64,000 nucleotides of DNA from Sphingomonas swuensis (GCF_039538045.1 NZ_BAABBQ010000001.1:1-64000), one strand, 5' to 3'; shown: positions 1 through 7,845, counted from the stretch's first letter. Notes: generated by a model not told the origin, from the sequence alone. Translations and numbers: made by a program.

Positions 1-23
1 CGGCCCTGGCGCGCTTGTGAGGC

Positions 24-144
24 AGATGGGGAAAGGAAGGAAGGAAGATGAAGTGAAAGGGGATTGGAAGGGGGAGGTAAAGGGGGGGGGTAAGGGGGAG
101 GTAGGGGAGGAGGAGGGGGAGGGGGAGGGGGATAGGGAGGGAGG
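24..144. repeat. Cytosine-free G-rich low-complexity tract
   Basis: The top strand carries no C for 121 bases and is almost all G and A, with short runs such as GGGGG and one run of nine G at 82-90. Many groups of four close G runs occur, so G-quadruplex or homopurine triplex structures are possible in principle. No gene is seen here. The following stretch 145-287 is ordinary sequence with two copies of ATGCATCC (168-175, 250-257) and two of GTTACCG (223-229, 273-279), but no gene, promoter or terminator that I can support. Sequencing or assembly artefact at a difficult tract cannot be excluded. Confidence 0.8.
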
Positions 145-287
145 CGGGGATGCGGGGATATAGTGAGATGCATCCGCTCCACACAGCGCAACAGCAAAAA
201 TTTTCAGTCCGGCCGGAAGAAAGTTACCGGCGAAAACAGGGAAAGTTAAATGCATCCACCCAGATGCTGTAGGTTACCGACGCGTGC

Positions 288-773
288 TTAAGGCTTCGTC
301 GCAGGCGGCCTGAGCAACGTGTAATCGCCAATCAAAGCCTCTGAACCACGAGGGGCCCGGGCCGTGGCAGGCTTGTCCCCCCTCTTCTTGACCTGCGCGC
401 CGACGGCGGTCTTGATCTGGCGCGCTATACGGCGGTTGACTGCGTCGCGATGACCATCCTGGATTGCCAAATCGTAGAGGGGTCGGTGCTCGAGCCTAAG
501 TCGCTCGAATACGGCGAAAGTCAGGCGTTCATTCCAATCCGTAGAGCTTTCGACTTCTTGTCTCGCAAGATCTGAAACGAGGTTGAGCAACTGCCGCTCC
601 GCCCGGGCCTGATCAATGTCGGCACCAGATTCCAAGAACGGTTCGAGCCCCTGCTCCACTAGCCGCGACACTGCCTCAGCTTCGGTTATGCCGAGCTCCC
701 GCGCGCGCGCGGTCAGGGCCTCATGGAACACCGGCCGAAGCATAACTTGGATGATGGGCCGACGCTTTTTCAA
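288..773 (-). CDS. Hypothetical protein with ribbon-helix-helix-like N-terminus
   Basis: I do not recognise the family. From a TTG start at 773 the product is about 161 residues. An AAGAGGG Shine-Dalgarno-like sequence (785-779) lies six bases upstream; the open frame runs on to 860 but the extra residues look non-coding. The N-terminal 45 residues begin with a basic patch (KKRRP), then a beta-strand-like stretch and two helices around GITEAEAVSRLVEQGL, a layout that resembles ribbon-helix-helix DNA-binding domains; this is an inference from pattern only. The C-terminal part is charged and unrecognised. It is divergent from the excisionase-like gene and recombinase, so a role as a regulator or accessory protein of an integrated element is plausible. 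An ATG at 743 is an alternative start. Confidence 0.5.
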   Translation of the reverse strand: MKKRRPIIQVMLRPVFHEALTARARELGITEAEAVSRLVEQGLEPFLESGADIDQARAERQLLNLVSDLARQEVESSTDWNERLTFAVFERLRLEHRPLYDLAIQDGHRDAVNRRIARQIKTAVGAQVKKRGDKPATARAPRGSEALIGDYTLLRPPATKP

Positions 774-932
774 CAAAGCCCTCTTGCGGCTGGTTGGGAA
801 GTTACTACATCCCCGTACATCGAGACAGTGAAGGCCGATGAACGTGAGTGCCCAGCCCATAGCAACACCCCTGCCCTGCCGCCAACGGCTGCGGATCTTG
901 GCATCGCGGCGATGCGCGGCGGAGTGTCCGTC

Positions 933-1253
933 ATGACGCGCGCCTACACCGTCGCATCGCTCGCCGCCGAGTGGGAATGCTCAGAGGGAGTGATCCGCAA
1001 AACAATCGCGAATGGGGAACTCGGCCACTTCCGCCTTGGGTCGCTCATTCGAATTCCCGTTGAGGAGGTCAGGCGTTTCGAATGGCAGAGTATTCAGTCC
1101 AACGGTTCCGCGGAGGATACGCCCTCGTCTGGCGGGAAAATGGAAAGCGTCGCCGCTTCGGGCTTGAGGCTACCGATCGATCCACCGCGGAAGCGGAGGC
1201 GCGCGCATGGTGGAAGGCACAAACCGGTGTCGGCGGCACGGTTGGCCGGATAG
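933..1253 (+). CDS. Excisionase-like helix-turn-helix DNA-binding protein
   Basis: A 106-residue protein whose first 50 residues look like a MerR/Xis-type winged helix: YTVASLAAEWECSEGVIRKT followed by a short wing (GHFRLGSLIRIP). Such small proteins bind near attachment sites and steer a tyrosine recombinase towards excision, or simply regulate it. The start at 933 is chosen because GGAG (921-924) lies eight bases upstream; an in-frame ATG at 912 is possible. The tail from residue 50 on is hydrophilic and basic. The last 172 bases overlap the recombinase gene in a different reading frame. The tail pattern (SSGG then a basic segment) resembles my memory of other such proteins next to integrases, so I regard the whole frame as real. 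Confidence 0.7.
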   Translation: MTRAYTVASLAAEWECSEGVIRKTIANGELGHFRLGSLIRIPVEEVRRFEWQSIQSNGSAEDTPSSGGKMESVAASGLRLPIDPPRKRRRAHGGRHKPVSAARLAG

Positions 1254-2083
1254 TCGAAAGCTACATTGAAGCCGGCGAGCTGGCAGGCATTGCCTCGACC
1301 GCGCGCCAGCGGGATGCGTGGAAGGCCATGCAATCCTTCTGGGCCAACGTCGATCCGACCAGGATCGACGAAGAGATGGCACGTGAATATGTGCGGCGCC
1401 GCGACCGCGCTCAGGCTACCACGCGTTACGAGCTGTCGATGCTTTCGGTGGCGCTCAGATGGGCCGCGCGACAGGACCTTATCGAGAAGGTTCCGGTGAT
1501 CTGGAGACCAGAAGCACCGGAGCGCCGTGAGAGGCACCTGACTCAAAAACAGTTCAGCAAGTGGTTCAAGGAGGTCAGGGCTGAGCACGCTCGCCTCTAC
1601 GTCGAACTTGCCCTGGCGACTATGGCCCGGCCGACCGCAATCCTCGAACTGACGTGGGCGCAGGTGGACTGGGATCATGGGACGATCAATCTCAATCCGG
1701 CCGGAAGGCGGCAAACCCGCAAACGGCGTCCTACGGTGCCTCTCGATGAGGAGACGATCGCCATCCTGAAAAGGGCGCACGAGGGTGCGCAGAGCGACTT
1801 CATCATCGAACGCGGCGCGAGGAAGATCAGCAGTATCAAGAAAGCGTTCCAGGCCGCATCGGTTCGAAGCGGCATCCACGTGACGCCTTATATGCTGCGG
1901 CACACCGGTGCCGTGTGGGCTGCGGAACGAGGAACCCCAATGGCTGAGCTTGCTCAGTTTATGGGGCACGATGACGATCGCACTACCCAAAAACATTACG
2001 CCAGGTTCTCGCCAAGCTATCTGCGTGGCGTATCCTCGAAGCTGAGGGCGGCGCGAACGGAAGCGGCCGAGCTCACCAGCTGA
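1082..2083 (+). CDS. Tyrosine recombinase / site-specific integrase
   Basis: A 333-residue tyrosine recombinase that would cut and rejoin DNA at attachment sites. An N-terminal arm-binding-like region (residues 1-50), a SAM-like core-binding domain (about 55-150) and a catalytic domain (about 165-320) can be followed. Catalytic residues visible are R183 (MARPTAI), R273 (YMLRHT), H296 (MGHDDD) and the nucleophile Y306 (KHYARF). The usual first histidine of the HxxR box is Y270, a substitution known to occur in the family. AGGAGG at 1065-1070 supports the ATG at 1082. It overlaps the excisionase-like gene by 172 bases. No matching att repeats or partner genes of a mobile element are visible downstream, so the element probably extends left of the window or is a remnant. 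Confidence 0.92.
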   Translation: MAEYSVQRFRGGYALVWRENGKRRRFGLEATDRSTAEAEARAWWKAQTGVGGTVGRIVESYIEAGELAGIASTARQRDAWKAMQSFWANVDPTRIDEEMAREYVRRRDRAQATTRYELSMLSVALRWAARQDLIEKVPVIWRPEAPERRERHLTQKQFSKWFKEVRAEHARLYVELALATMARPTAILELTWAQVDWDHGTINLNPAGRRQTRKRRPTVPLDEETIAILKRAHEGAQSDFIIERGARKISSIKKAFQAASVRSGIHVTPYMLRHTGAVWAAERGTPMAELAQFMGHDDDRTTQKHYARFSPSYLRGVSSKLRAARTEAAELTS

Positions 2084-2233
2084 AATAGGCCTTTCGGTGC
2101 CAGAGACCCTGCGATGGAGCTTGGACCGAACATGGCCGAAAGGAGACTGTCGGCTTTCTCGTTCTCGGTCGAGGAAAGCCGCCCTTGACCCGCCGTGCGT
2201 TGCTCTTAGTCGCGGCTAGAGGCCACGTCCTCG

Positions 2234-2269
2234 CCCGAGAACGGGTTGTTGAAGACCGGGACGCCCCGG
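2234..2269 (+). promoter_or_regulatory. Tandem hairpins in the gdx leader, possible degenerate guanidine-II-like element
   Basis: Two short perfect hairpins precede the exporter gene: CCCG-AGAA-CGGG (2234-2245) and CCGGG-ACGC-CCCGG (2256-2269), ten bases apart, with the ribosome binding site nine bases after the second. Guanidine-II (mini-ykkC) riboswitches are known to have two hairpins with ACGR loops just before the gene start, often before guanidinium exporters. The layout fits, but loop 2 ends in C instead of a purine and loop 1 does not match at all. I therefore call it only a candidate structured leader. Confidence 0.25.
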
Positions 2270-2289
2270 CAGCCAATAAGGAGGCTGCT

Positions 2290-2607
2290 GTGGCTTGGTT
2301 TGTGCTCATTATCGCTGGCTTGCTCGAGGTCGTTTGGGCCTACTCGATGAAGCTGTCTGAGGGCTTCTCTCGACCAATCCCTACACTTGTGACGCTCGTC
2401 ACCATGGCGGCGAGCTTCGCCCTTCTCTCATGGTCTATGCGCAGCCTGCCGCTCGGGACCGCCTACACGGTTTGGACCGGCATCGGGGCTGTCGGAGCGT
2501 TCCTCGTCGGCATCCTCATCCTGGGCGAGAGCGCATCTGCAATGCGAATGCTGGCAGCCGTGCTCATCCTCAGCGGCCTAGTCTTGATGAAGCTGTCGAG
2601 CGGCTAG
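2290..2607 (+). CDS. gdx: Guanidinium exporter of the small multidrug resistance family (Gdx/SugE)
   Basis: A 105-residue inner-membrane protein with four hydrophobic segments, the normal size for this family. Gdx proteins work as dual-topology dimers exchanging guanidinium for protons. The central substrate/proton-binding glutamate is E13 (AGLLEVVW), and the motifs LLSWSMRSLPLGTAY and WTGIGAVGAF match the SugE/Gdx branch better than QacE/EmrE drug exporters. The GTG start at 2290 is set by AAGGAGG at 2278-2284, five bases upstream; the frame is open further 5' to 2185 but that stretch is not membrane-like. The leader contains two small hairpins (2234-2269). It lies between the recombinase and the oppositely oriented paiB-like gene. 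Confidence 0.88.
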   Translation: MAWFVLIIAGLLEVVWAYSMKLSEGFSRPIPTLVTLVTMAASFALLSWSMRSLPLGTAYTVWTGIGAVGAFLVGILILGESASAMRMLAAVLILSGLVLMKLSSG

Positions 2608-2621
2608 GGCGAGGGCAGCCC

Positions 2622-3254
2622 CTAAGAGCTGCCAGAGTTCTCGACCAGTTGAGCCATAGCTGACGCGGGGTTCCGTTCTCTCAGGCCGGCAGCAACACTT
2701 TCTCGGGTCGCCGGGGTCTGGTTCTGGCTCACCTTCCACTTGCCTTCCAGACGCTGCACCAGGATCTCGACGCCGGTAATGCCCTTCAGCTGGCTGGCGA
2801 TGAAATCGGTGGGCGCGTCGGTAACCGCCCACGGTTCTGCCATGCCCTCTTCCTGCTGACCGGTCAGCTCGTCGATCTGCGCTGAAAGCCATGCAGGATC
2901 GTCAATGACGCGAACAGACCCCCAAGCCTGCACGACGACATAATTCCACGTCGGAACGACCTTTCCATGTTGTCGCTTCGCCGGATACCAGGAGGGCGTG
3001 ATATAGGCCTCGGGTCCTTGGAAGATCACAAGCGCTTCGGCGCCAGGTTCAATCTCGGCGAGCTGCAAATTGGCCTTCGAAAGATGCGCCCGCAACAGGT
3101 TTGTGCCGCCCCTACCTACCTCAAGAGTGAACGGTACGAGGTTGGCCATCAGACCACTCGGTCCGTGTGTCACCAGGGTGCCTAGGGGATGAGCGCGGAT
3201 CGCGGCATGCAGGACCTCGACGCGGTCCTCCTTGAACGCTGGCGGTCGATACAT
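2622..3254 (-). CDS. FMN-binding PaiB-family protein (putative transcriptional regulator)
   Basis: A 210-residue protein of the PaiB family, which has a split-barrel flavin-binding fold. Family hallmarks visible are MYRPPAF at the N-terminus, HGPSGLMANLVPF, SWYPAK followed by VPTWNYVVVQAWG, and LKGITGVEI near the C-terminus. In Bacillus PaiB is a negative regulator linked to sporulation and protease genes; the role in proteobacteria is not settled. The gene is last in a minus-strand run EamA exporter (3979-4869), B3/B4 protein (3264-3947), PaiB, with nine bases between it and the B3/B4 gene, so it is probably cotranscribed with them under the divergent Lrp-type regulator. Confidence 0.85.
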   Translation of the reverse strand: MYRPPAFKEDRVEVLHAAIRAHPLGTLVTHGPSGLMANLVPFTLEVGRGGTNLLRAHLSKANLQLAEIEPGAEALVIFQGPEAYITPSWYPAKRQHGKVVPTWNYVVVQAWGSVRVIDDPAWLSAQIDELTGQQEEGMAEPWAVTDAPTDFIASQLKGITGVEILVQRLEGKWKVSQNQTPATRESVAAGLRERNPASAMAQLVENSGSS

Positions 3255-3263
3255 CAGCGATCC

Positions 3264-3947
3264 TCAAGCCGAGACTTCGTGTCGCCGGATTTCACACGTC
3301 GGTAACAGCGCGCGCAAGCCTTGGCACATCGCATCACCAGCCGCGTCCAATGCTGTATCCGGCATGGTCTGCAGCGCCTCTAGGACAAACCACATGCGCC
3401 CCGAAAGCGCGTCGAGGCGGGTTCGGCTGCCCTGACGCCAGTTCCACCGCCGGCAGGTCACCCCGATATCATCCCGCCAGATGACTTCGCCCACCGCCGG
3501 ATGTTCAACGATCGCCTCGCCGCTCATGGTGGTGTCGAACGTCTCGCTGCCATCGGCAATCGTGAGGTGGGGCTTGCCCGCATAGGCATCCAAGTTTTCC
3601 CCGCCGACGGGGACTGCGAAACGCAAGCTCACGGCGTTGTAGAGATCGACGACAGGGTTGATAGCCGGAAGCCGGCCATCCTTGAGGACGCGCTTCCTCA
3701 GCGCTTGGGCGGAGCATGGCGTTCGGTTCGGCTTGGCTCCGAACTTCAAGTACGTCTCGCCCCAGCTCGCCAGATGCGCCTCCGCCCAGGCGGGCTCACC
3801 CGCGAGCACGGCCTCACAGGCTTCAGTGAGAACCTGCGTAGCGGCCGAGCCATCGGCACTATCGCCGCAATTCACGAAGATGCTCAGGGCTCGAAAACCC
3901 GGAGCGAGACCGAAGATGCGATCGTCTATGATTGGACCTGCCACCAT
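3264..3947 (-). CDS. Stand-alone B3/B4 tRNA-binding domain protein
   Basis: A 227-residue soluble protein resembling the B3/B4 editing domain of phenylalanyl-tRNA synthetase beta subunit, present here without the rest of the enzyme (COG3382-type). Supporting stretches are RKRVLKDGRLPAINPVVDLYN and AVPVGGENLDAY, followed by GEVIWRDDIGVTCRRWNWRQ and the CMCQG-like end. In PheT the domain hydrolyses mis-charged Tyr-tRNA; what free-standing versions do is not well established, and trans-editing of mis-acylated tRNA is an inference. It sits between an amino-acid exporter-like gene and paiB in one transcription unit, 31 bases after the former. Confidence 0.8.
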   Translation of the reverse strand: MVAGPIIDDRIFGLAPGFRALSIFVNCGDSADGSAATQVLTEACEAVLAGEPAWAEAHLASWGETYLKFGAKPNRTPCSAQALRKRVLKDGRLPAINPVVDLYNAVSLRFAVPVGGENLDAYAGKPHLTIADGSETFDTTMSGEAIVEHPAVGEVIWRDDIGVTCRRWNWRQGSRTRLDALSGRMWFVLEALQTMPDTALDAAGDAMCQGLRALLPTCEIRRHEVSA

Positions 3948-3978
3948 GCGCCTATCCTGGATGGGTTTGGATTGGAGG

Positions 3979-4869
3979 TTAGAGCGGTTCGGGTTGGCTT
4001 AGGGCCTTAGTGCTTAGCGCGGCACCGACGGACGCGAAGACGATCAGGCCGATCGCGAGCCACTGACCGCCCGAGAGCACCTCTCCCAGCAGTAGCAAGC
4101 CCATCAACGCGCCAATTGCCGGTTCCGCGCTGAGCAACGTGCCGAATGTGTTGGAGGGCAGCCGCTGCAAGGCAACCATCTCCAAGCCGTACGGGATCGC
4201 GCTCGACAGGATGCCAACCGTCACGCCGAGGGCGAGCACCTCGGGGCGCAGCAATGACCAGCCAGCATGTGCGATGCCGACAGGCGCAGTCAGAAGCGCC
4301 GCAATGATCATGCCGCCAGCTGCCGCAGCCGCGCCGTGCTGGTTTCCGGCACGCTTGCCGATGACGATGTAAAGGGCCCAGCACCCACCAGCGATCAGCG
4401 CAAGTGTCACACCGCGCCAGTCGAGATCTGCTGCCCCCTCTCGAACGGGCAGGAGTAGGGCAAGGCCGACGGCGGCTAGCCCGATCCATACGAAGTCGCT
4501 TCGGCGTCGCGACGTCAAAACAGCGACTGCAAGAGGACCGGTGAACTCGATCGCGATCGCAATACCCAACGGGATGTACGATAACGCCTTGTAGAAGCTG
4601 AGATTCATCGCGCCGAGAACGACGCCGTAGAGCACCAGCGAACGCCAGTTTCCCTCAAGCTTGAGACGCCACGGCCTCAGGATCGCCGAGAGCACGATGG
4701 CGCCGACAAGAAGGCGAATAGTCGTAGCCCCTTCGGCTCCCACCGCTGGGAACAAGCCCTTGGCTAAGGACGCCCCACAAGTGACCGCGACGAGGGAAAG
4801 CGACAAGGCTCCAATAGCCCTGACATCGATGCCCACGCGGGGGGTCGAGAGCGGAAAGGTGGTAGCCAT
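3979..4869 (-). CDS. EamA/RhtA-like amino-acid or metabolite exporter
   Basis: A 296-residue inner-membrane protein with ten hydrophobic segments in two EamA repeats, like the threonine/homoserine exporter RhtA. Typical stretches are [40 protein letters not shown] and the second-repeat [17 protein letters not shown] with [19 protein letters not shown]. The ATG at 4869 is preferred, because the longer frame to 5007 would run into the divergent regulator gene. Its position opposite an Lrp/AsnC regulator (111 bases between starts) suggests amino-acid-dependent control. Substrate is not known; RhtA-like specificity for threonine or homoserine is only a family-based guess. Confidence 0.85.
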   Translation of the reverse strand: MATTFPLSTPRVGIDVRAIGALSLSLVAVTCGASLAKGLFPAVGAEGATTIRLLVGAIVLSAILRPWRLKLEGNWRSLVLYGVVLGAMNLSFYKALSYIPLGIAIAIEFTGPLAVAVLTSRRRSDFVWIGLAAVGLALLLPVREGAADLDWRGVTLALIAGGCWALYIVIGKRAGNQHGAAAAAGGMIIAALLTAPVGIAHAGWSLLRPEVLALGVTVGILSSAIPYGLEMVALQRLPSNTFGTLLSAEPAIGALMGLLLLGEVLSGGQWLAIGLIVFASVGAALSTKALSQPEPL

Positions 4870-4952
4870 AAGTATGTCGGACTGCCTCTTACTAGGTCCC
4901 GGCCTTGTAGAGGTCGGCACTAGATAAAGGCGCTCGATTTTCGCGCTGCGTC

Positions 4953-4965
4953 GATAATTTTTATC
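4953..4965. promoter_or_regulatory. Perfect palindrome in the exporter/Lrp divergent gap
   Basis: GATAA-TTT-TTATC is a perfect 13-base inverted repeat, centred 22 bases before the Lrp-type gene start and 90 bases before the exporter start. AT-rich palindromes of this size are typical Lrp/AsnC binding sites, and the location would suit autorepression and control of the exporter operon. The left arm also overlaps a possible -10 element (GATAAT) for the regulator. Function is inferred. Confidence 0.45.
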
Positions 4966-4980
4966 AGCTACAGGGTCCCC

Positions 4981-5463
4981 ATGAGAATGCCTGATAAGCT
5001 CGACCAATTCGACCTGCGCCTCCTAGAGTCCCTGCAGACGGACGCGCAACGTCCGGTTTCGTCGCTGGCTGAAGACGTCGGCCTGTCCACCCCGGCCTGC
5101 TACCGCCGCATACGGCGATTGAGGGAGATTGGCGCGATCACCCGAGAGGTGGCGGTTGTTCGGCCAAGAACTCTCGGATGGCCACTCTCCATGATCGTGC
5201 TCGTCACCTTGGAGCGCGAGGGCGCAAGCACGGTCGATGAAATGATGCGCGTTCTTGAGCGAGTGCCTGAAGTCGTGGAAGCCTGGAACGTCACGGGCGA
5301 TCATGATTTCGCAGTTCGGATGATCGCTCGGGACATGGAAAGCTATGATGAGCTCGCCAGGAAGCTGTTCGCTGCCGACGAGCGCGTCCGAAGCTTCAAG
5401 ACGCTGGTCATCATCCGACAGGTGAAGGAGTTGAGCCCAGTGCCAGTAGCTTGGGATCGCTAG
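4981..5463 (+). CDS. Lrp/AsnC-family transcriptional regulator
   Basis: A 160-residue regulator with an N-terminal helix-turn-helix ([19 protein letters not shown], then [19 protein letters not shown]) and a C-terminal RAM ligand-binding domain starting near LVTLEREG and including [17 protein letters not shown], the usual G-D motif of effector binding. These proteins sense amino acids and form octamers or similar assemblies. The gene is divergent from the exporter-B3/B4-PaiB operon and has a palindrome just upstream, so it very likely controls that operon and itself. The start at 4981 is the first of two close ATGs; 4987 is equally possible. Confidence 0.9.
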   Translation: MRMPDKLDQFDLRLLESLQTDAQRPVSSLAEDVGLSTPACYRRIRRLREIGAITREVAVVRPRTLGWPLSMIVLVTLEREGASTVDEMMRVLERVPEVVEAWNVTGDHDFAVRMIARDMESYDELARKLFAADERVRSFKTLVIIRQVKELSPVPVAWDR

Positions 5464-5743
5464 GCTTGCAGCAGCGTCGGGAAGTGGCCGACAGAAGACC
5501 GTCTGCTTATGAGGAGCTAGCAGTCACATGCGGACGCTTACTGCGCTTGCTGCCGCTTGGCGAAGACGGAGTCCATAAGCCTGCACTGACTCGAAACCGT
5601 TATCGCTGCCAGTGCTTGGGCTTGCGGGCGATTGCGAGAGCGATCCTAGCAAAATCATCGTGCCTAAATAGCACATGCGGAGTTGCTCGAAATGAGTGCT
5701 GGCAGAAACTATGTTGAGCACGCCCCGCTGCGCCCGCGCGTCC
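5464..5743. other. Intergenic gap with no recognised feature
   Basis: About 280 bases between the regulator and the 3' end of ubiB. Short open frames exist on both strands but have no ribosome binding site, no recognisable domain and atypical composition. I see no RNA gene and no strong terminator hairpin. It may mark the junction between the accessory-looking left part and the conserved chromosome. Confidence 0.5.
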
Positions 5744-7360
5744 TTACGACTTGCGCACGCGCCCGAAGACGAGCAGGCCGACTGCCAGGCTACCGCTTAC
5801 CAAGCCCAGCAGCGGTTCGGTTCCTGCCAGAATGGCTCCGGCGACGATCAAGGCGGCGGGCAGCAGTTGGGGATCGGACCGCACGTGCGAGGAGCGTCGC
5901 TGACCAAGCTGTTCAATCGTTCGCGGATCGAGGCTGACCGGCAGACTGCCGGTGCGGGCCACCTTCTCCACCTGTCCGATAAGCTCGGGCGCGCTGAGCG
6001 CCGCCCGGCCGAGCGCAGCCGCCAGCTTGCGCCCCTCCCTGGCTAGCCGGGCGGGGCTGGTGCGCTGGCTCACCAATTGGCGGGCGATCGGCGCCAGCTC
6101 GCCACCAATGTCGAAGGATGGGTCGATACGACGGACGAAGCCCTCGGCGGTGAGCAGGGTCCGAAGCACAAGCGCAAGGTCGGGCGGAAGCGCCAGTTCG
6201 AAGTCCCTCAGCAGGCCGAACACCTGGTTGAAGATGCGGGCGAGGTCGACCTGCTCCAGAACCACGTTGCGAAATTCGTCGATCAGCGCCGCCAGCTCGA
6301 ATTCCAGCCGGATGCGGTCGACTGGGGGATCGCCGGCCCAGACCATCAGCACGTCGATCACTCCGGCCGGATCGTCGGCCGCGATGGCGAGGGCCAGCCG
6401 GACCAGTTCCTCCCGCCGGCGGGGAAGCAGGGTGCCGACCGCTCCGAAGTCGATGAACCCGATGCTTCCGTCCGGAAATATCAGCACATTGCCGGGGTGC
6501 GGGTCGGCATGGAACTGACCGTTGAAGATGATCATCCGAAGCACGGCTTGGGCGTAGGTGCGGGCGACTTTTGTGAGGTCGATTCCCCGCTCTCGCGCGG
6601 TGGCAAGGTCGGTGGCGGGGATCGCCTCCAGCCGTCCCTGGACGTTGACCCGGCGCCCGGTCAGCTCCCACTCGAACCGCGCCGTCCGCACTCCGAGGCC
6701 GGCGAGGAAGGCGCCGATCGAATCGCTTGCCCGGCCTTCGGCGGACAGGTCCATTTCCCGGTCGAGGCTTTCGGCGAAATAGCGCAGCAGTTCGTCGGGC
6801 TTCATCCGGGCGATTTCGGGAATGCGCTTTTCGGCGGTGCGCGCCAGGCGGCGGAGCAGCCGCAGGTCGGCATCGACCGTTCGCTCAATCCCCGGCCGGC
6901 GGACCTTGACGATCACGCGCTCTCCAGACGGCAGGGTGGCCGCGTGGACCTGGGCGATCGAGGCGGCCGCGATCGGTTCGTGGTCGAAGCTTGCGAAATA
7001 GCTGTCGAGTGGCCCACCGATCGCCTCCTCGACCGCAGGCCGGACGCGGTCGAAAGGCAGGGCCGGGACCCGGTCCTGAAGGGCGGACAGCGCCCGGATC
7101 CAGTCTGGACCGAGAAGATCGCTGCGCATCGCCAGGATCTGGCCGAATTTCACCGCCACCGGACCGAGGTCGCGAAGCACGGCGACCACCGCTTCAGGGC
7201 GGGCTGTTTCCATCTCCTCGTCGCGAGCACCGCCCAAGCCGAGACGGGATGCCAAGCCTCTCAGCCCGTGCCGTCCGAAGATCCCGACGATCTGGCCGAA
7301 ACGCTCCCGTTCGCCGATCGCCCGGCTGATACTGGTCTCGGAGGGAGTTCGCTCGTTCAT
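5744..7360 (-). CDS. ubiB: ABC1/UbiB-family atypical kinase, ubiquinone biosynthesis
   Basis: A 538-residue membrane-associated atypical protein kinase/ATPase of the UbiB (ABC1/ADCK) family needed for ubiquinone production. Visible are the KxGQ motif (VKFGQILAMRSDLL), the lysine/glutamate segment VIVKVRRPGI, the catalytic HADPHPGNVL and the metal-binding FIDFGAVG. Two hydrophobic segments end the protein (LLPAALIVAGAILAG and LGLVSGSLAVGLLVFG), as in UbiB. The ATG at 7360 is chosen because it overlaps the TGA of the upstream MarR gene as ATGA, a classic coupling; an open extension to 7444 is rejected. It is in one operon with that MarR regulator, which is unusual for ubiB and suggests this may be a second ABC1 paralogue. 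Confidence 0.85.
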   Translation of the reverse strand: MNERTPSETSISRAIGERERFGQIVGIFGRHGLRGLASRLGLGGARDEEMETARPEAVVAVLRDLGPVAVKFGQILAMRSDLLGPDWIRALSALQDRVPALPFDRVRPAVEEAIGGPLDSYFASFDHEPIAAASIAQVHAATLPSGERVIVKVRRPGIERTVDADLRLLRRLARTAEKRIPEIARMKPDELLRYFAESLDREMDLSAEGRASDSIGAFLAGLGVRTARFEWELTGRRVNVQGRLEAIPATDLATARERGIDLTKVARTYAQAVLRMIIFNGQFHADPHPGNVLIFPDGSIGFIDFGAVGTLLPRRREELVRLALAIAADDPAGVIDVLMVWAGDPPVDRIRLEFELAALIDEFRNVVLEQVDLARIFNQVFGLLRDFELALPPDLALVLRTLLTAEGFVRRIDPSFDIGGELAPIARQLVSQRTSPARLAREGRKLAAALGRAALSAPELIGQVEKVARTGSLPVSLDPRTIEQLGQRRSSHVRSDPQLLPAALIVAGAILAGTEPLLGLVSGSLAVGLLVFGRVRKS

Positions 7361-7845
7361 TCTCGCTCCCCGCCCGACCCTACGCAATCGCTGGCGCGTG
7401 TGAGCTCGGCTTCCACGGCTTCGATCCGCTGAGACAGCTTGCACAAGGCGGCATCCAGTCCGGCCAGTTCGGACTGTTCCAGCGTTCCCACGGTTTCGGC
7501 GAGCAGGCGCTCATATTCCGGCTGGGCTCGGTCCAGCACCTCGCGTCCGGCAGGGGTCAATTCCACCAGCTTGACCCGGCGGTCTTCGGGAACAACTCGG
7601 CGTCTTAAATGTCCTGCCGCTTCGAGCGCATCTATCGCCTCGGTGACGGTGCGCGGCGCATGACCGAAGAAGGATGCAATGTCGGTGGAACGCTTGGGTC
7701 CGTCGGCGACGTAGGCGAGCAGCCGCACCCGCGCGACCGACGCCTCCGATCCGGCGAGACAGCGATCCAGCATCCGCTGCAGCCGCAGGTAGGTCCAGGC
7801 GAGCTGCTTCGAGATTTCGATAATAGGGCGATGCTGAGGTGCCAT
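7357..7845 (-). CDS. MarR-family transcriptional regulator
   Basis: A 162-residue winged-helix regulator. The core DNA-binding helices lie around STDIASFFGHAPRTVTEAID and the wing contains VVPEDRRVKLVELTPAGRE, the standard MarR wing motif with the D-x-R pair. Long flanking helices would form the dimer interface. MarR proteins usually repress efflux genes and release DNA on binding phenolic or similar ligands. It is divergent from the emrAB-nodT-MCE efflux operon with 77 bases between starts, so control of that operon is the simplest reading. Its stop overlaps the ubiB-like start by four bases. The gap contains ATTGC...GCAAT (spacing 20), a weak operator candidate. Confidence 0.88.
   Translation of the reverse strand: MAPQHRPIIEISKQLAWTYLRLQRMLDRCLAGSEASVARVRLLAYVADGPKRSTDIASFFGHAPRTVTEAIDALEAAGHLRRRVVPEDRRVKLVELTPAGREVLDRAQPEYERLLAETVGTLEQSELAGLDAALCKLSQRIEAVEAELTRASDCVGSGGERE

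Noticed and set aside
1082..2083. Complete prophage or integrative element
   Set aside because: Only a recombinase, an excisionase-like gene and one unknown gene are visible; no structural, relaxase or att sequences inside the window.
2084..2290. Guanidine-I (ykkC) riboswitch before gdx
   Set aside because: The conserved ykkC blocks could not be found; only two small hairpins are present.
5451..5717. Short frames in the gap after the Lrp-type gene
   Set aside because: Atypical composition and no start signal; look like chance frames.
7361..7444. Longer ubiB start at 7444
   Set aside because: It would overlap most of the end of the MarR gene; the ATGA-coupled start at 7360 fits UbiB length.
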